64,000 bases of DNA from Mycteria americana. Its lineage: Eukaryota; Chordata; Aves; Ciconiiformes; Ciconiidae. How positions within the stretch are numbered: position 1 is the stretch's first letter; the number at the start of each line of letters is the position of its first letter. The translations under genes and the position numbers were made by a program. Shown piece after piece: positions 10,726 to 29,490 of this stretch. The notes beneath the pieces were generated by a model. It had not been told where the DNA came from, made no database searches, and worked only from the letters and a program-made list of their open reading frames with translations. The stretch spans positions 89,077,062 through 89,141,061 of the forward strand of contig NC_134367.1 of the NCBI RefSeq assembly GCF_035582795.1, written 5' to 3'.

Positions 10726-13700
10726 ACTGAGAGATGGAGAATCTGCAAAACCTGAGGCAGAAAAAGCCCAGTGCGGTGCAGAGGACCACCCACACAGTAA
10801 CGTCCTGGTTTGCTTTCAAGGATTCATTCCCTCCGACACCGTGCTCCCAGGCTGGGCTGGAGGCCCCGCAGCACCCCGGGTGCTCTGACAGCAGCAGGAG
10901 CATGAAGCAGAGAAGACAAAGCGTGCACAACACGGAGCTGCCGGGCTTTGGGTACGTAGCTCCGCTGCTTGCAACCTGCACGCGATGCTGCATGGGAACC
11001 CACCTCTGCTAGCTCAGCTATTTCCGAATCTTGTTTCTCAGCATGATGTGAGCAAAGCCCAAGTGTCATTTCGTTCAGAAAAAAATCCTACAGTAAATCC
11101 CTCCAGTGAGGCTTGCTCATTTCCTCTCCCCCATCTCGTACTACCTTCTTACCACAAAGACAAAAGTCCTTTTATAATACAAGGGCTTATCTTATCTACT
11201 TGCTCAACAGCCCACAAAGCTGAAAGTTCAGCAGAGCCTGAACTTAGCTCTAGCCTGCGTCTGAATAGGTTACATGGAGACTAAAGAAGAGAATCCAGCC
11301 TTTCGGGGTGTCTCAGTTTGTCAACAGTCACTGGTATTTTAAGCATGCATTTACGTCCAGGGAGATCTTCAATACTATTCTGGGCCTTTTTATTTTACAA
11401 CTCTCTTGGGCATCAGCACTCGTGCTCCATCGGTGCTCCTCGCCAGCACAGACCTCCCCATGTGTAAGGCAAACCCGTTTTTGTTAGAACTTGAGGGAAA
11501 ACCTCCAGAGTGGCAGGAGAGTTAACATAGGCTGACCTGACAAAACGAGGGCCACACGCAGACCAGAAAACATACTTGCATTTTTATGCCACATCAGTTA
11601 TCAGAGGTGTCCTAGTAAGCAGCCGTCTGGTCCTAGCTAAGGGAGAAGTAACACAGAGAAGAACGAGTCCCCTTTCACTCCTTGTGCGCTAACCAGGCAG
11701 CAGATCCCCAAATCACTATTTAGTGTAAATTGCATCTGCCCTTGACTACCAAGTCGTAAAAATTTTTTGAGCATGAAAAAGTTTGAGGGAAAAATTGGCT
11801 GAGCTGTCTTACCCATAGTTTTGATTTCAGTAACTTTTAGGACCAAAATTACTCTGCAGATTGGAGATTGTCTGCTAAACCAGAAAAGAGAAGAGAAAAC
11901 TTGCTCTAAAGTAACGCTTGTATATCAAGTCACCCACATGAGTAATCATGTTACAAGGTTTTTTACATTTGCCTTTGTTTTTTCTCTTTTGATGTTGACA
12001 ATGTGTTAAGCATTTAGCATCTTTTTAAAGCTACAGCTGAGTTTACGTAGCAACTGATTCATTGCTGAATCCTCCTGCCGCTCCCAGTACTGGCAGGAGG
12101 ACAAAGTAAGGCGAGAGCCACATCCAGATCGATTACTGGCCAAGTCCCGATTTCAGCCAATTCCCTGCAACGGCTAGCTCCAGAGAGGCCCGCTGCACTG
12201 GAGGGGACAGCTCGTGCCTCGGTCACCGAGCAAAGGAGAAAAGCTGCACAAAACCAATCGCTAATCTGCTACTAAAGAAAGAGAGGCCTCCTTGCCCCCT
12301 CCACCTACACGGGGTGCTTTGTCTAGGATGAGGCGAACTGTGCACGACAGAGAGAGGTGCTGCTTGCTCCCAACTTCACCGCAGCCGGTTTGTTAACACC
12401 GGCATCACAAAGCTGCTCTTCTGAATTTCCGCTTTCCTCTCAGCAGCTTTTTCTGACATCCTGGAGCTCTCCCCATCCTCCACAGCGCTTCAGGCTGAGA
12501 CGGCTCCAGCCGTACTTACTCCTACCTTACTAGTTCACAACTACAGTACGTGCACACTTCTTTGCTTGGGAGAGTCCAACCCCTGGCAGTTAAACACCTG
12601 CAGCAGTACTGAAGTACCTCACGTCTCTTTCTAACTTAGTTTGATTTCTTGTGGCTTAGTCTGAGGTTGCACTTTCAAAAGGACTGGCCTAGTTTTCCAA
12701 AAGGTCATGAGCAAGGAACCATCTGAATCTTAAAAGATGACTTCATCACCTATTTCTATTAAAAACATCGGTCAAGAGTGTTGCAAGCGATTTAAAAAAA
12801 AAACCTAGTAGCTCACACCATGAAGAATTTTTTTTTTATTCAAGTGGCATGGACTGCATGTGGCATTGCCAGAACACGGGTTTAATTTATTCTGCCATCA
12901 GAAAAATTGGGCAGAATTTCTAGAAGTTTCTTTGCTGATCAAGAATTATTCTGCAATAGGCACCGAAAGGAACTTGTGTACGGGTGCCACTTGTGTACCG
13001 GTGCCACCGAGCTGCTACGCGCACAAGACGGCACTGCTGAGTACTCCCCAGGCAGCACAGGAGCAGTGCAGCATGCCAGAAGGGCCAGTTCATGACAGCA
13101 GAGCCGGGGTTTGGGGACAGGGACCTCATAGGGCACCCCAGAACAAAGCCAGGCCCCGATGTTCCACCGGTAGGAGTCTATTTACAAAGTCCATTTACTC
13201 TCAGAGTGCCCAAGACGCAGCCCCTTGCCAATAGCACGGTGCGTCAGGGAAGCACCTCCATTTACAGCGCGTACCCTCGCGCCTGTTCCAAAGGCAGAAA
13301 TACAGCTGGGGTGTTTTTTTTAAGTGGCAACTTCCTCCCGAGATATCCAGCACAGACCTGCCTTCGGTCTGCAGCTAAGCACACACGGCCCCATGGGGCA
13401 AAGCAGGGTGGCTACAACCTGTTGTAAGAGGAGACGTCAGCAGGTTCGGCAGAGAGAGCTGCACGGAGAGTACCACCAGCAGCACGTTACTGCTGCTGCT
13501 GCCAATAGCCGCGCAGGCATCACGTGCCACGTTTCTACTGCTACCCAACCAGCTCCAAGGCTCTCCAGGTTTGTGCTCCACTAGACAAAACCCCCTCTGT
13601 TTGAAAAAAGCAAACCCAGTTTGTACTCCATTCGAAAAAACCAACCCAAGCACAAACCCAAACCCCATGTTGTATGCCACTAGCACCGGCCCCACCGCTG

Positions 13701-13840
13701 CTGTAATACAGGTACTTCTCCTCATGTAAACAAGCCCTTACAAGCTCCACGTGACAGATGGCTCAGCCCTCTCGTTTTGGCAACATACAGCTGTGCTTTC
13801 CTCGCATTTCTGTGGCCATCAGCTAAGCCTTCTATTGCCT
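10726..13840. other. Intergenic between COX20 and HNRNPU, no gene recognised
   Basis: Mixed composition with a moderately CpG-rich part at about 12060-13560. A 17-bp tandem duplication lies at 12972-13005. Open frames up to about 124 codons occur on both strands around 12860-13725 and overlap each other, without known domains. A TTTATT at 13840-13845 (AATAAA on the - strand) could be a distal HNRNPU poly(A) signal. Confidence 0.45.
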
Positions 13841-15414
13841 TTATTAAACACAAACGGCAAATTTAAGTGTTTTAATATTAGTGATTTTCTAGGTAAGGAC
13901 TTTTCTATACAAGCCATTTTCACACCGCAAAATAAATCCCTTCTCTAGGAATAATCGGAGCTAAGATGAATTGAGGGAGCGTCTCTCCTTTGGGGGTGGA
14001 CCCAGGCTGAATGAACACAAAGCCTCATGCAAGTGGTGGTCTCTGCTCTACGGTGATAGTGGGGAAGCACTTTGACTTCTGCACCACCCTTCTGAACTAC
14101 ACGTGCCTCAGGGGTGGGGAGGGCAGAGCTTTTTTGAACTCCATACCTCAGAACACAGGCAGCAGATACTGCTGAACTTAATCAAACCAGCTTTTTCCAT
14201 ACAGTAGTTTTAGTAGAAACAAATACTCCTCTTTCAAGTGTAAGACAGTTGAAGCACTTCCTCTCATGTGTAGGTTAGTTGTTTTTTTTTTTTTTTTTTT
14301 AACACCATACATTGAAGAATTTAAAACAAAACATCCCAGCCTTTTGAATTGAAATACAAGCTTTACAACCACATAGTAAGTGTAGGCTCTTATATTTCAG
14401 TTTAAGACTATATAATTTTATAGAGTACCAAAATAAGCAAAGGATCAGCACTCCATACAAAGTGTTAGTTCTTGTGAGGAGAGTAGAAAGGAAATGGACT
14501 TTAATTACACTAAACTTTTTCTGCAAGTCTAAAGAAAATTCCATTTCAGCAAAACAGATTGGGGTTTAGATTCCCCACAGTTCTAGTTCATTAAATAGTG
14601 TTTCTTTAAAGAAAATTTACATTTTTCTCATTCAAAGTAAAGGGATGATTTAAAGCAATATTAACAAGGACGTGGTGCTGTTAATGTTTAATGTCAATAT
14701 GCAATGTCATCTGCTATAAAGGCTAGAAGAGCAACACAACTTTATCTTTACTTCTGAAGACTATTAGAAACCGACTAACATTTGAGCAAAGTTTCAAGCA
14801 CGCTACACCAACTCTAGGTCTATGCTGCTGGTAAGCCTCTGCTAGTCTGTACACTGCGGCAGGCAAATCCCAATGCCCAGATGCTGGCAGTGACATGTGT
14901 TTTCACATGTACACCACGAGTCCGACTTACGATGGTTATGTCTCCCCCCTGTCTTACGGCATTAAAATGCAAGGGAAGTATTAGCTAACATTGCCACTAC
15001 AACTTTACAAAAGCATAAATGTGAACAAAATAGCGGTTAACACAAATTGAAGCGCTCTGTTCAACTCCAGGATTCACTCTCTACGGCAACCCTCCTTCTG
15101 TCCTATTCTCTGCCCAGCTTCCTCCCCCTGCTCCTTCCCCAACGCCTATTTTACAATAAATAGGTTAAGTGGATTTACATGATGCAAGCGCAACTCAAAA
15201 GACTTTTGCCCTATACATATAACCATGTTAAATTGTGATATTATACACGTGATATACCTCTAAACAGAGCAACCACCAGTTTAGATTTTTAAAGAAGCAC
15301 AAGTATTTCAGCATGTACACAGTAATGAGTTTAAAACTGTCCAACATCATCGCTTTCATACATTCTCTTCCTCTTTATAGCCTTAAAGGGATTTTAGACC
15401 TTGATGGCAACAAT
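13841..15414 (-). other. Region downstream of HNRNPU, possible extended 3' UTR
   Basis: AT-rich DNA with little CpG and no long open frame, like the proximal HNRNPU 3' UTR next to it. A 19-base T run on the + strand (14282-14300), read as A on the gene's strand, lies inside. Whether HNRNPU transcripts run through here to the distal AATAAA at 13840-13845 cannot be decided by eye. Confidence 0.35.
14282..14300. repeat. Poly-T run (19 T)
   Basis: Uninterrupted T on the + strand. It could cause internal oligo-dT priming in cDNA data from the - strand. Confidence 0.9.
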
Positions 15415-16499
15415 CCCAGAACAGGAGTAAAATGAATTTATTTTATTGCAAACAAACGTCTAGAGTTAAATTTCTCCACCCACTTTCTTTAAAGAGAAAA
15501 GGAATCAGCAGGCTAAGGAGATACACCCATTTGAGAATTGACATGATTAAAAATTAGATATAAAATGGGTGACTCACAGTTTCATTAGCTTACAAAATGG
15601 TGGAGTAACTACTACAAGCACACTAGGTATACAGTATTTTGTGGGGAAAGAGTTATACAGACACACAGCTAACTTCATATAGATCCCATTAGACAACTGG
15701 ATTTACAACAAGTTTTGTTTAATAAGAAATGGGCAAAGCCAGCTTCTTTTCAGAATCAAAATGCAGAACAAATGGAAAAGAAATTATGGTGTTGTACCTT
15801 CACAAGTTTGAGCCTCCACAAATAACGCAACCAAGTTTTACAATTTTAAGAGCTTCTACATACACTCCACCTTCACTATTTTGCCCCAGGTTTCCTCTTT
15901 GCCCCCAACATCTTAGTGAGTTCCAAAGGTTACTACAAAAAAGTCCTAGTTATTGCCAGAAACTTTTACCTCCCCCTCCTCCCCTCCCCACCCAGCAGCT
16001 TCATAGAGAGGATGGAGTGTAATATGGAGCTTTACATGATCTCACGGTATTCATGAGGGCTGCTAAGGAGCCTCCGTACGAATCTGGTTGCTAACATTTC
16101 TATCGTATTGTGACATGACTCACGACTGTTTCTTAGAAATTGGGGGATGGGGAAAAAGGAGAAAATTCTTTAATAAAAAGACACCAGGTACAAAGCAACG
16201 TTTTACTTTTGTTGTGGTAAAAAAAAAGTCACATTTTACAGATAAAATGTAGAACCCTGAAATACTGACACATTCTCTTATCGTGCACAATGCTGAGGTT
16301 CTCTTACGAATCACTTTAAAACTGCAATTAAAAATGTACAAAAAAAGAAAAGAAAAAAATCAACCCACAAAGCTTCTAAAAAAGGAACCCGCAGGCACTT
16401 CCTCTTGTGGAATGTTTAAAAAGTTAGCCTACTAAAGAAAACAGTCGACTTCTTGTGAAGGTTTTGGAGAAATATGTATCAGTTCATTTATTTGGGTAT
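15415..16499 (-). other. HNRNPU: HNRNPU 3' UTR (proximal)
   Basis: Follows the HNRNPU stop at 16500-16502 on the - strand. Two overlapping AATAAA hexamers read on the - strand lie at 15437-15447, which would end the mRNA near 15415 and give a 3' UTR of about 1.1 kb. Another AATAAA lies only 8 nt after the stop (16487-16492) and is probably too close to be the main site. The sequence is AT-rich with few CpG. Confidence 0.6.
15437..15447 (-). terminator. HNRNPU: Tandem AATAAA poly(A) signal of HNRNPU
   Basis: On the + strand the bases read TTTATTTTATT, so the - strand carries two AATAAA hexamers sharing one base. This is the strongest poly(A) signal within 1.2 kb of the stop codon. Confidence 0.6.
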
Positions 16500-16553
16500 T
16501 CAATAATATCCTTGGTGATAATGCTGACTCCATGGCTTCTGACCCCAGAATTG
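16500..16553 (-). CDS. HNRNPU: HNRNPU exon 14, C-terminus and stop
   Basis: Follows a TATTGCAG acceptor and encodes QFWGQKPWSQHYHQGYY (residues 828-844), then TGA at 16502-16500. This tail is nearly identical to the human one. Intron 13 is 16554-16961. Confidence 0.96.
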   Translation of the reverse strand, partial: QFWGQKPWSQHYHQGYY

Positions 16554-16922
16554 CTGCAATAGATGGATAAATAGTTAATTTTAACCTGTAATTACATAAC
16601 AGTTACATTTCTTACAGAGAAAAAGTGTTTAACAAACATCTAGTTCTCCTGGAACTTGAGATGAAGAGTCCTCTCAAATAGCAGCAAGTTCCTAAACAAC
16701 CGAAGGCAGTTAAGTTCACTTCACAGTAGTAACGTGAAGCCAAATACTACATACCATTAAGACCGATAAGCCATAGCTGATATTTGATATATTGAGACCA
16801 TCAAGCCAGATTAAGTTTTGCACAGAAAACTATTTATAGCAGTATTACCTGGCATTAAAAGATTTTGCTATCCAGTTTTGATTACACATCCAATTATTTC
16901 AGACAGTATTTTGAAACATTCA

Positions 16923-18118
<1,196 letters not shown>

Positions 18119-18321
18119 CTGGTTGTAGTTTCCCCTGTTGGGCATTCCACCTCTGTTATAGTTTCCTCTGTTTGAGTAGCCACCTCTGCTTGGAAAGACA
18201 GGGCCACGAGGATATGGGTAGCCAATTGCACCGCTGCTGCCACCGCCACCACCACCACCTCCACCACCTCGCTGAGGCATGTTGCCTCCCCTCCTGTTGT
18301 ATCCACCACGATTGCCAGGGA
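18119..18321 (-). CDS. HNRNPU: HNRNPU exon 12, Gly-rich RGG region
   Basis: 203 nt, residues 736-803. Encodes [12 protein letters not shown], then MPQRG followed by a run of ten glycines, and repeats of the type [10 protein letters not shown] and PNRGNYNQ. The glycine run comes from a GGT/GGC-type trinucleotide tract (about 18239-18273), longer than in human, and may vary in length. Donor CAG|GTGATG. Confidence 0.95.
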
Positions 18322-18767
18322 CTGCAGGGAGAGAGTTACTTCAATCAAGTAATTGTTAGGTCTTAAGCATTTCTTACGTGAAGATTACTGTTCAAAATAA
18401 CAATGGCATAGAAGATGTCCAAATTCAGTGCAAAAATTTCAATGCAGAGATCAAGTTATCTGGTCATAGTGAAAAATGGTTATTTAACCACGCACTACCC
18501 CACCAATACAGCCTGGTACACAAGTGAACACCAAACCTAACAAAAACTCAAAGCTGTGCCTCAAACCACATGAACAGTGTAATCCAGGATTTTGGCAATG
18601 CTCACTTTTAAGGCTGGACAATTAACTTTGCACTAGTACATTAAGCTTACTGAAGCTGAAATAAAATTTCCCACTACCTAATAATTGCAATGCAGGTACT
18701 ACAAGCTTTTTTCTTCTTCCCCAGCAGCAGCAACCTCCAGAATTTACAGGCTTATTTCTAGGCTCAC

Positions 18768-19007
18768 CTCCTCCTCTGAAGTTGCCCCGCATGTTGAATC
18801 CTCCACGACCTCTCTGACCCCTATTAAATTGATTTTTATTGCTCTTCTTGTTCTTCTTTGAGCCAGTGTTCTGTTTCTTCTCCGGCGGAAGAGATTTCTT
18901 ACTTTCCTCTTTATATTGTTCCAAAAGCTTCTGAGCTTCTTCTTTTTGCAACTCTACATAGATTATTTCATCAAAACATTCTGCTACCTCTGGCAGTGTG
19001 AAGTTCC
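18768..19007 (-). CDS. HNRNPU: HNRNPU exon 11
   Basis: 240 nt. Completes the split Gly codon 656 and encodes [20 protein letters not shown], a charged Lys/Glu segment with [12 protein letters not shown], and the start of the RGG box ([18 protein letters not shown]). Acceptor AATTATAG, donor GTGAGC. Intron 11 is 18322-18767. Confidence 0.95.
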
Positions 19008-19814
<807 letters not shown>

Positions 19815-20055
19815 TTACAAATAACTGGACATAAAGATGCTGCATAATGCAAAGTTACGAGCTCATATCCACGTGTTAAAACACTATTCCTCCCACATCC
19901 CATAAATCCAGAGAAGTTCAGACAAGCATTTGTAGTAATATCTCAACTTTGTGTCCCCTGAATGAGTAGTACGTCAGTAAGTGAAACAACTGCTATTACA
20001 ACATAACTTTAATCCCATTTAATTACTGCACTACAGCCTATAACAAATGTCTTTA

Positions 20056-20208
<153 letters not shown>

Positions 20209-20624
20209 CTATGGAGAGATTTTCCAGAGTTAAAGTAGCCCCGATACACATGGCTGACATTTTTCTTTGCTAAATGCTTTTCACCTCGCTTCAAGGTTTG
20301 TTCAACTGAAGGCCATGGCTACAAGCTCATAACTGAAATTCCCAAAGCCTCCATAAGACAGAGCTTTATAAACAAAGAATCTAGGTGAATCAATACAGCT
20401 GACTTGAAGGTATACTCATCACATTACTAATTCAAAGCTAAGTGTTCTATTCTGAGGACGGTGATAAAAAGCTTCAGAATCCTGCTGTGCCATGTATGAG
20501 TAGCAGCTCAGCAAGATAAAAATCTTTAATGGTCACTAGCTAATCAGTAGCCAGTTTCTTAGATTTCTTTGATACAAAAGAACCTTGTGGCAGCCCAAGA
20601 CCTAGGATCTACAGCAAGTCTTTA

Positions 20625-20780
<156 letters not shown>

Positions 20781-21025
20781 CTATGACGACAGGTTCTATA
20801 CTTGAGATACTAGTTCAAAGATTTTCTTTAATACGCAGCTTAGACCAGCAAGCCTAATGGAAATTGACTGGGGGGCAGGGGAGTGCCAGGCGAGGTGAAG
20901 AGTCACAGGATACCAAGTATTAAAGCCCCCAAACAAAAAGGTCAGAGAGTTGTGTAATAGTCTGCTTAAACACCCCTTCTATTCATCTGTCTCGGCAACT
21001 TTGAGATTATCAACAAGAAACTTAC

Positions 21026-21289
21026 CTCACAATCTTTCTTTTGCTCAGGTCCCTTTGGTCCTCGGACCCTATCCTCCAGGGGGACCTTCTGGATGAAGGT
21101 ATACTCTTCAGGTACAGGAAAGTAAGGTTCCTCCTTCTGACCAAAGTTGAACTCAACCGCACAGTTATGGCAGAGAACATGTGGGAAGAGTGGCCGCCCA
21201 TCAAGAACTTCCTTACTTATTTTGAATGCAACACCAAGCTCTTGTCCGTTCTTGGAATATGAGAGTTCCACTTCATCACCATCAAAATT
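21026..21289 (-). CDS. HNRNPU: HNRNPU exon 7, end of SPRY domain
   Basis: 264 nt in phase 0, residues 429-516. Encodes [20 protein letters not shown], the [20 protein letters not shown] segment typical of the hnRNP U SPRY domain, and the linker [17 protein letters not shown]. Donor GAG|GTAAG. Intron 7 is 20781-21025. Confidence 0.96.
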
Positions 21290-21584
21290 CTGGTTTTCAA
21301 ACAAAGCATTAGTTTGGATAAAATTACTCACCTTACTCTATAAAGTTATATTAGTCATTTCACTGTATTGGCTATATTCACTCAACTTCTGTAATACTGT
21401 TATATCATAAAGGAACTACTTAAAAGCTTTCTCTTAAAATGAGTTACTGTCAATGATCATCTCATTTAAGATACGATTTTTTTTTAAAAGGCTTTAAAGA
21501 TATTTGTCTGTGAATATGAAGTCATAACATGTTCACAGCAGTCACTGTTGATAATACCTGTTATTTCTGCCTCCCCCCATGTTA

Positions 21585-22933
<1,349 letters not shown>

Positions 22934-23033
22934 CAAGCAACATTCCACTTGTGTTCAGTGACCAGCCAACTCGCACTTCATGTATGTCAATGTCTTTTGT
23001 ATACAGGTGTTTAACAGGAATCTTTTCTGTAAC
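22934..23033 (-). CDS. HNRNPU: HNRNPU exon 5
   Basis: 100 nt, residues 358-390 plus one base. Encodes [20 protein letters not shown] and [13 protein letters not shown] of the SPRY domain. Acceptor AAAAATAG, donor TTG|GTAAGA within the split Gly codon. Confidence 0.95.
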
Positions 23034-24597
23034 CTATTTTTAAATTATTCATTAAAAGGTATGCAGTATTTATTGACACTAACAAGATGGAAACACAAAG
23101 GTAACATCTGGAACCGTTACGCTTTGGTTAAATCTTTCCTAAGTCTGAGTAATCACCTTCTGCAAAAATAAAACATGCTTAAGTATGTGAAATCACAAGC
23201 CAATCACTAAATAGTTACATCTCCTGACTGAGGAATGAAGATGCAAGATACTATATACCTTCAAAGCACTTAGTCATAGCAGTCCCTCTCAGTGGCCAAA
23301 AGCCTCAATCCTTTTGATACCGTATTAAAGTTACAAATAAGATGTATACATATTTTTTAAAAATAATCACTATGAAGTTGGGATTAACAGTAAATTACTT
23401 TGCCAATAAAATGCGGTAATGGATAAAAAAATTGCTTTACATAGACTGGGGAAAATATTACACTGATCCCTTTCCACAGTAAGCAGACTTCCTGGGCAAG
23501 TTGCCAGCTTCCAAACAACATAACCAGATTCAAACAAACCACCTTAAAGCACTGGAATCTGTAGGCAACCAGCTGTTTTCTAACTGCCTTTACAAATTTC
23601 ACCAAACTAAAGTGAAAAACTGATCAGTATCCTACCAGTTTCCACAACTATTCGAGTCAGGTGACCAAGGTGAAACTGATTTGAAAGTGAACAGGGCAAT
23701 AAATACTGACATCAATTTCACTCCATTGGCCTTCCAAAGTTACAGGTACCAACAGACAGAGAAATCGCTCAATGCAAGAGCATGGAGAATGGGATCACTA
23801 CCCACTCCTCATGGTAGTGGTTAGATTTGAAAGTACTAGAGGAAGAGAACAGAGTAAGCATTTATATACACAGGCACATCATATGCAAAGAAGGCTTTAA
23901 CATGGCAAAGTAAAAAAAAGAAATCACGCTTTGTGCCTCCTGTTATTCTTTCGTCAACAAGTTGGAAGAAATCTGTTCATTATGAGGCTGATTGCTTTTT
24001 GCCGATTGCTTTTTGCCATTCTTACCCTTTAGAAGAACTCTTGCCCTCAAAATTCAAGTACTTGCTAAATACTCACATTCACTGCACACGCAAGCCAGAA
24101 TTTAGGTTGGAAGGGACCTCTGGAGGTCATCTAGCCCAAATCCCTGCTTAGAGCAGGTCAAACTCAAAGACTAAGTAGGGACAGAAAAAAGGGCTGCTGG
24201 GATAATTTATATCCCTTTTTTAAAAAAAGCCAAGCTTGCTGTAATATTCAGAAAGTACGAGCAAACTTCTGACTAGCAAGTATCAAAATTCAAGTGTTGA
24301 TGCATGAGGTGCCAAATAAAATTCTTGGTTCAAAAATGAGACCAGAAGCTACACATTCAGGACAAATGCAAGCTGCTTTTTTTTTTGTTAAATGGAAGTT
24401 CTTATAAAAGAGGAAGCAGTTTTGCTAATTGAGCGAACTTTTATCAAGAATCATTTCACAGGCTCGTAAGAGAAGGCCTTCTGAAAGTTCTGTTCACCTG
24501 AATTGGTTTTAACTAAGTACAAAACCCATGAAAAGTATAAACAATACAATATTTAAGCATGCAAAACAGTCTCCCATAAAACATCAGTTTAACTCAC
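23034..24597 (-). other. HNRNPU: HNRNPU intron 4
   Basis: Intron holding a short CR1 remnant (about 24095-24170) and a perfect 14-bp tandem duplication (23990-24017). Otherwise AT-rich without recognised genes. Confidence 0.85.
24095..24170 (+). mobile_element. CR1 LINE 3' end fragment
   Basis: Contains GGTTGGAAGGGACCTCTGGA followed by GGTCATCTAGCCCAAATCCC and TGCTTAGAGCAGGTCAAACT, the well-known CR1 3' signature. It lies antisense to HNRNPU in intron 4. Confidence 0.85.
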
Positions 24598-24737
24598 CTT
24601 CATCTCAAAGCAGACTTTGCCTTTAGAAACTCCATAGGAGGCTCTCCCTCCAGCCCAAAGAAAAGCAAAGCTTTCCATGGTCAGAGAGGAAGCACTAAAC
24701 CGGTCTCTTGATATTTTAAAATGCAGGTCACAGTTAT
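24598..24737 (-). CDS. HNRNPU: HNRNPU exon 4
   Basis: 140 nt ending at residue 357. Encodes [20 protein letters not shown] and [20 protein letters not shown], the first half of the SPRY domain. Acceptor GTTAACAG, donor AAG|GTGAGT. Human has Leu where this protein has Phe in the ISRDR-F-SAS segment. Confidence 0.96.
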
Positions 24738-27273
<2,536 letters not shown>

Positions 27274-27369
27274 TTAAAGCTACATGCATTTCCACACTGT
27301 TAAAAATAAGTATTTCTGTACCTTACTGCTGCTCATTCACAAAATGCTGCCCAGTATCAAGTTTATTTA

Positions 27370-28506
<1,137 letters not shown>

Positions 28507-29251
28507 CCCCGGTGGCCTGAGCCCCGGGGCGGCCGCCGCCACCGCCACCTTCCGCTTTCTTCTGCTGCTGCTGCTGCTTGGCGGGGCCCGCCGGGCCGGA
28601 GGGGGCCGCCGCCGCCGGGGGCCCCGAAGCGCCGCCAGCGCTTTTGCCGGGGGCTTCCTTGGCGGCGGCGCGCGGCTGCAGGAGCGGCGGGGGCTGCTGC
28701 TGCTGGGGCTGGGGCTGCGGCGGCTGCTGCTGCTGCTCCCCGTGCCCGTTGGCGTCCCCGGCCGCGGCCTCCTCCTCGTCGGCGAGCTCGTCCTCCCCCT
28801 CTTGGAAACCCTGGTCGTCCCCGTTCTCATCCTCCTCCTCCTCCTCTTCCTCCTCCTCGCCGCCCGCCTCCTCTTCCATGGGGCCGCCCCCGGCCCCCGC
28901 CCGCTCGCCGTTCTCCTCGCCCAGCTCCATGGCGTCGCCATCGGCGGCCTCCAGCCCTTCCTCGTCGTCGTCCTCCGCGGTGGAGGCCGCGGCCTGGTCG
29001 GGGCCTCCTCCTTGGTGGAGCTGCGAGGCGCCCCCGCCGCTCTCGGCTGCCTCCCCCTCCATGCTGCCGTTGCCAGGCTCAACTGCGCTGCTGGCGGGGC
29101 CTCCCCCGCCGGCCTCCTCCTGGTCTAGCGCGGCCTGGAGCCGCTCCATGAGCTCGGCCTTGAGGCCCTTGTCGGAGAGGCGCCGCTTTTTCAGCTCCTC
29201 CTTCAGCTCCGACACCTTCAGCTTCTTCACGTTCACGGGCGAGCAGCTCAT
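28507..29251 (-). CDS. HNRNPU: HNRNPU exon 1, SAP and acidic region
   Basis: 745 nt, residues 1-248 plus one base. Starts [20 protein letters not shown] (human MSSSPVNV...), giving the SAP domain (8-42) that binds AT-rich scaffold-attachment DNA. Then the MELGEENG motif, a nine-Glu run (132-140), [16 protein letters not shown], and Gln/Pro-, Ala- and Gly-rich linkers with short Gln runs. Residues from about 50 to 105 and 173 to 248 diverge from human. Donor GGG|GTGAGT. Start context GCCGCCGCCATGA fits Kozak. Confidence 0.96.
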
Positions 29252-29490
29252 GGCGGCGGCGGCGGCTCGATCCCTGGGCGGCGCGCGGGCGACTCTGGGC
29301 TGGGGCGGACGGCGGCGGCTCTGGGTCGAGGCCCCGGCGGGAGGCGGTGGGTGGGTGGCGCGGCTGGTTCGTGCGGCTGCGGCAGCTGCAGAGCGGACCC
29401 GCCTGGCGCCAAATCCTTTCACCGAGCTCGCGAGGGAGACGCGCCTCGCGGGGCCGAGCACGCAGCACTGCCCGCCCCGCCCCCGCGCAC
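29252..29490 (-). promoter_or_regulatory. HNRNPU: HNRNPU 5' UTR and core promoter with E2F and GC boxes
   Basis: GC-rich leader before the start codon. A TTTGGCGCCA (- strand; 29404-29413) is a consensus E2F site, and GC boxes (GGGGCGGGGC type) lie at about 29471-29485. The start site is not visible, so the border between leader and promoter is a guess. The frame stays open for about 70 codons upstream of the start, back to a GTG at 29459-29461. Confidence 0.6.
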
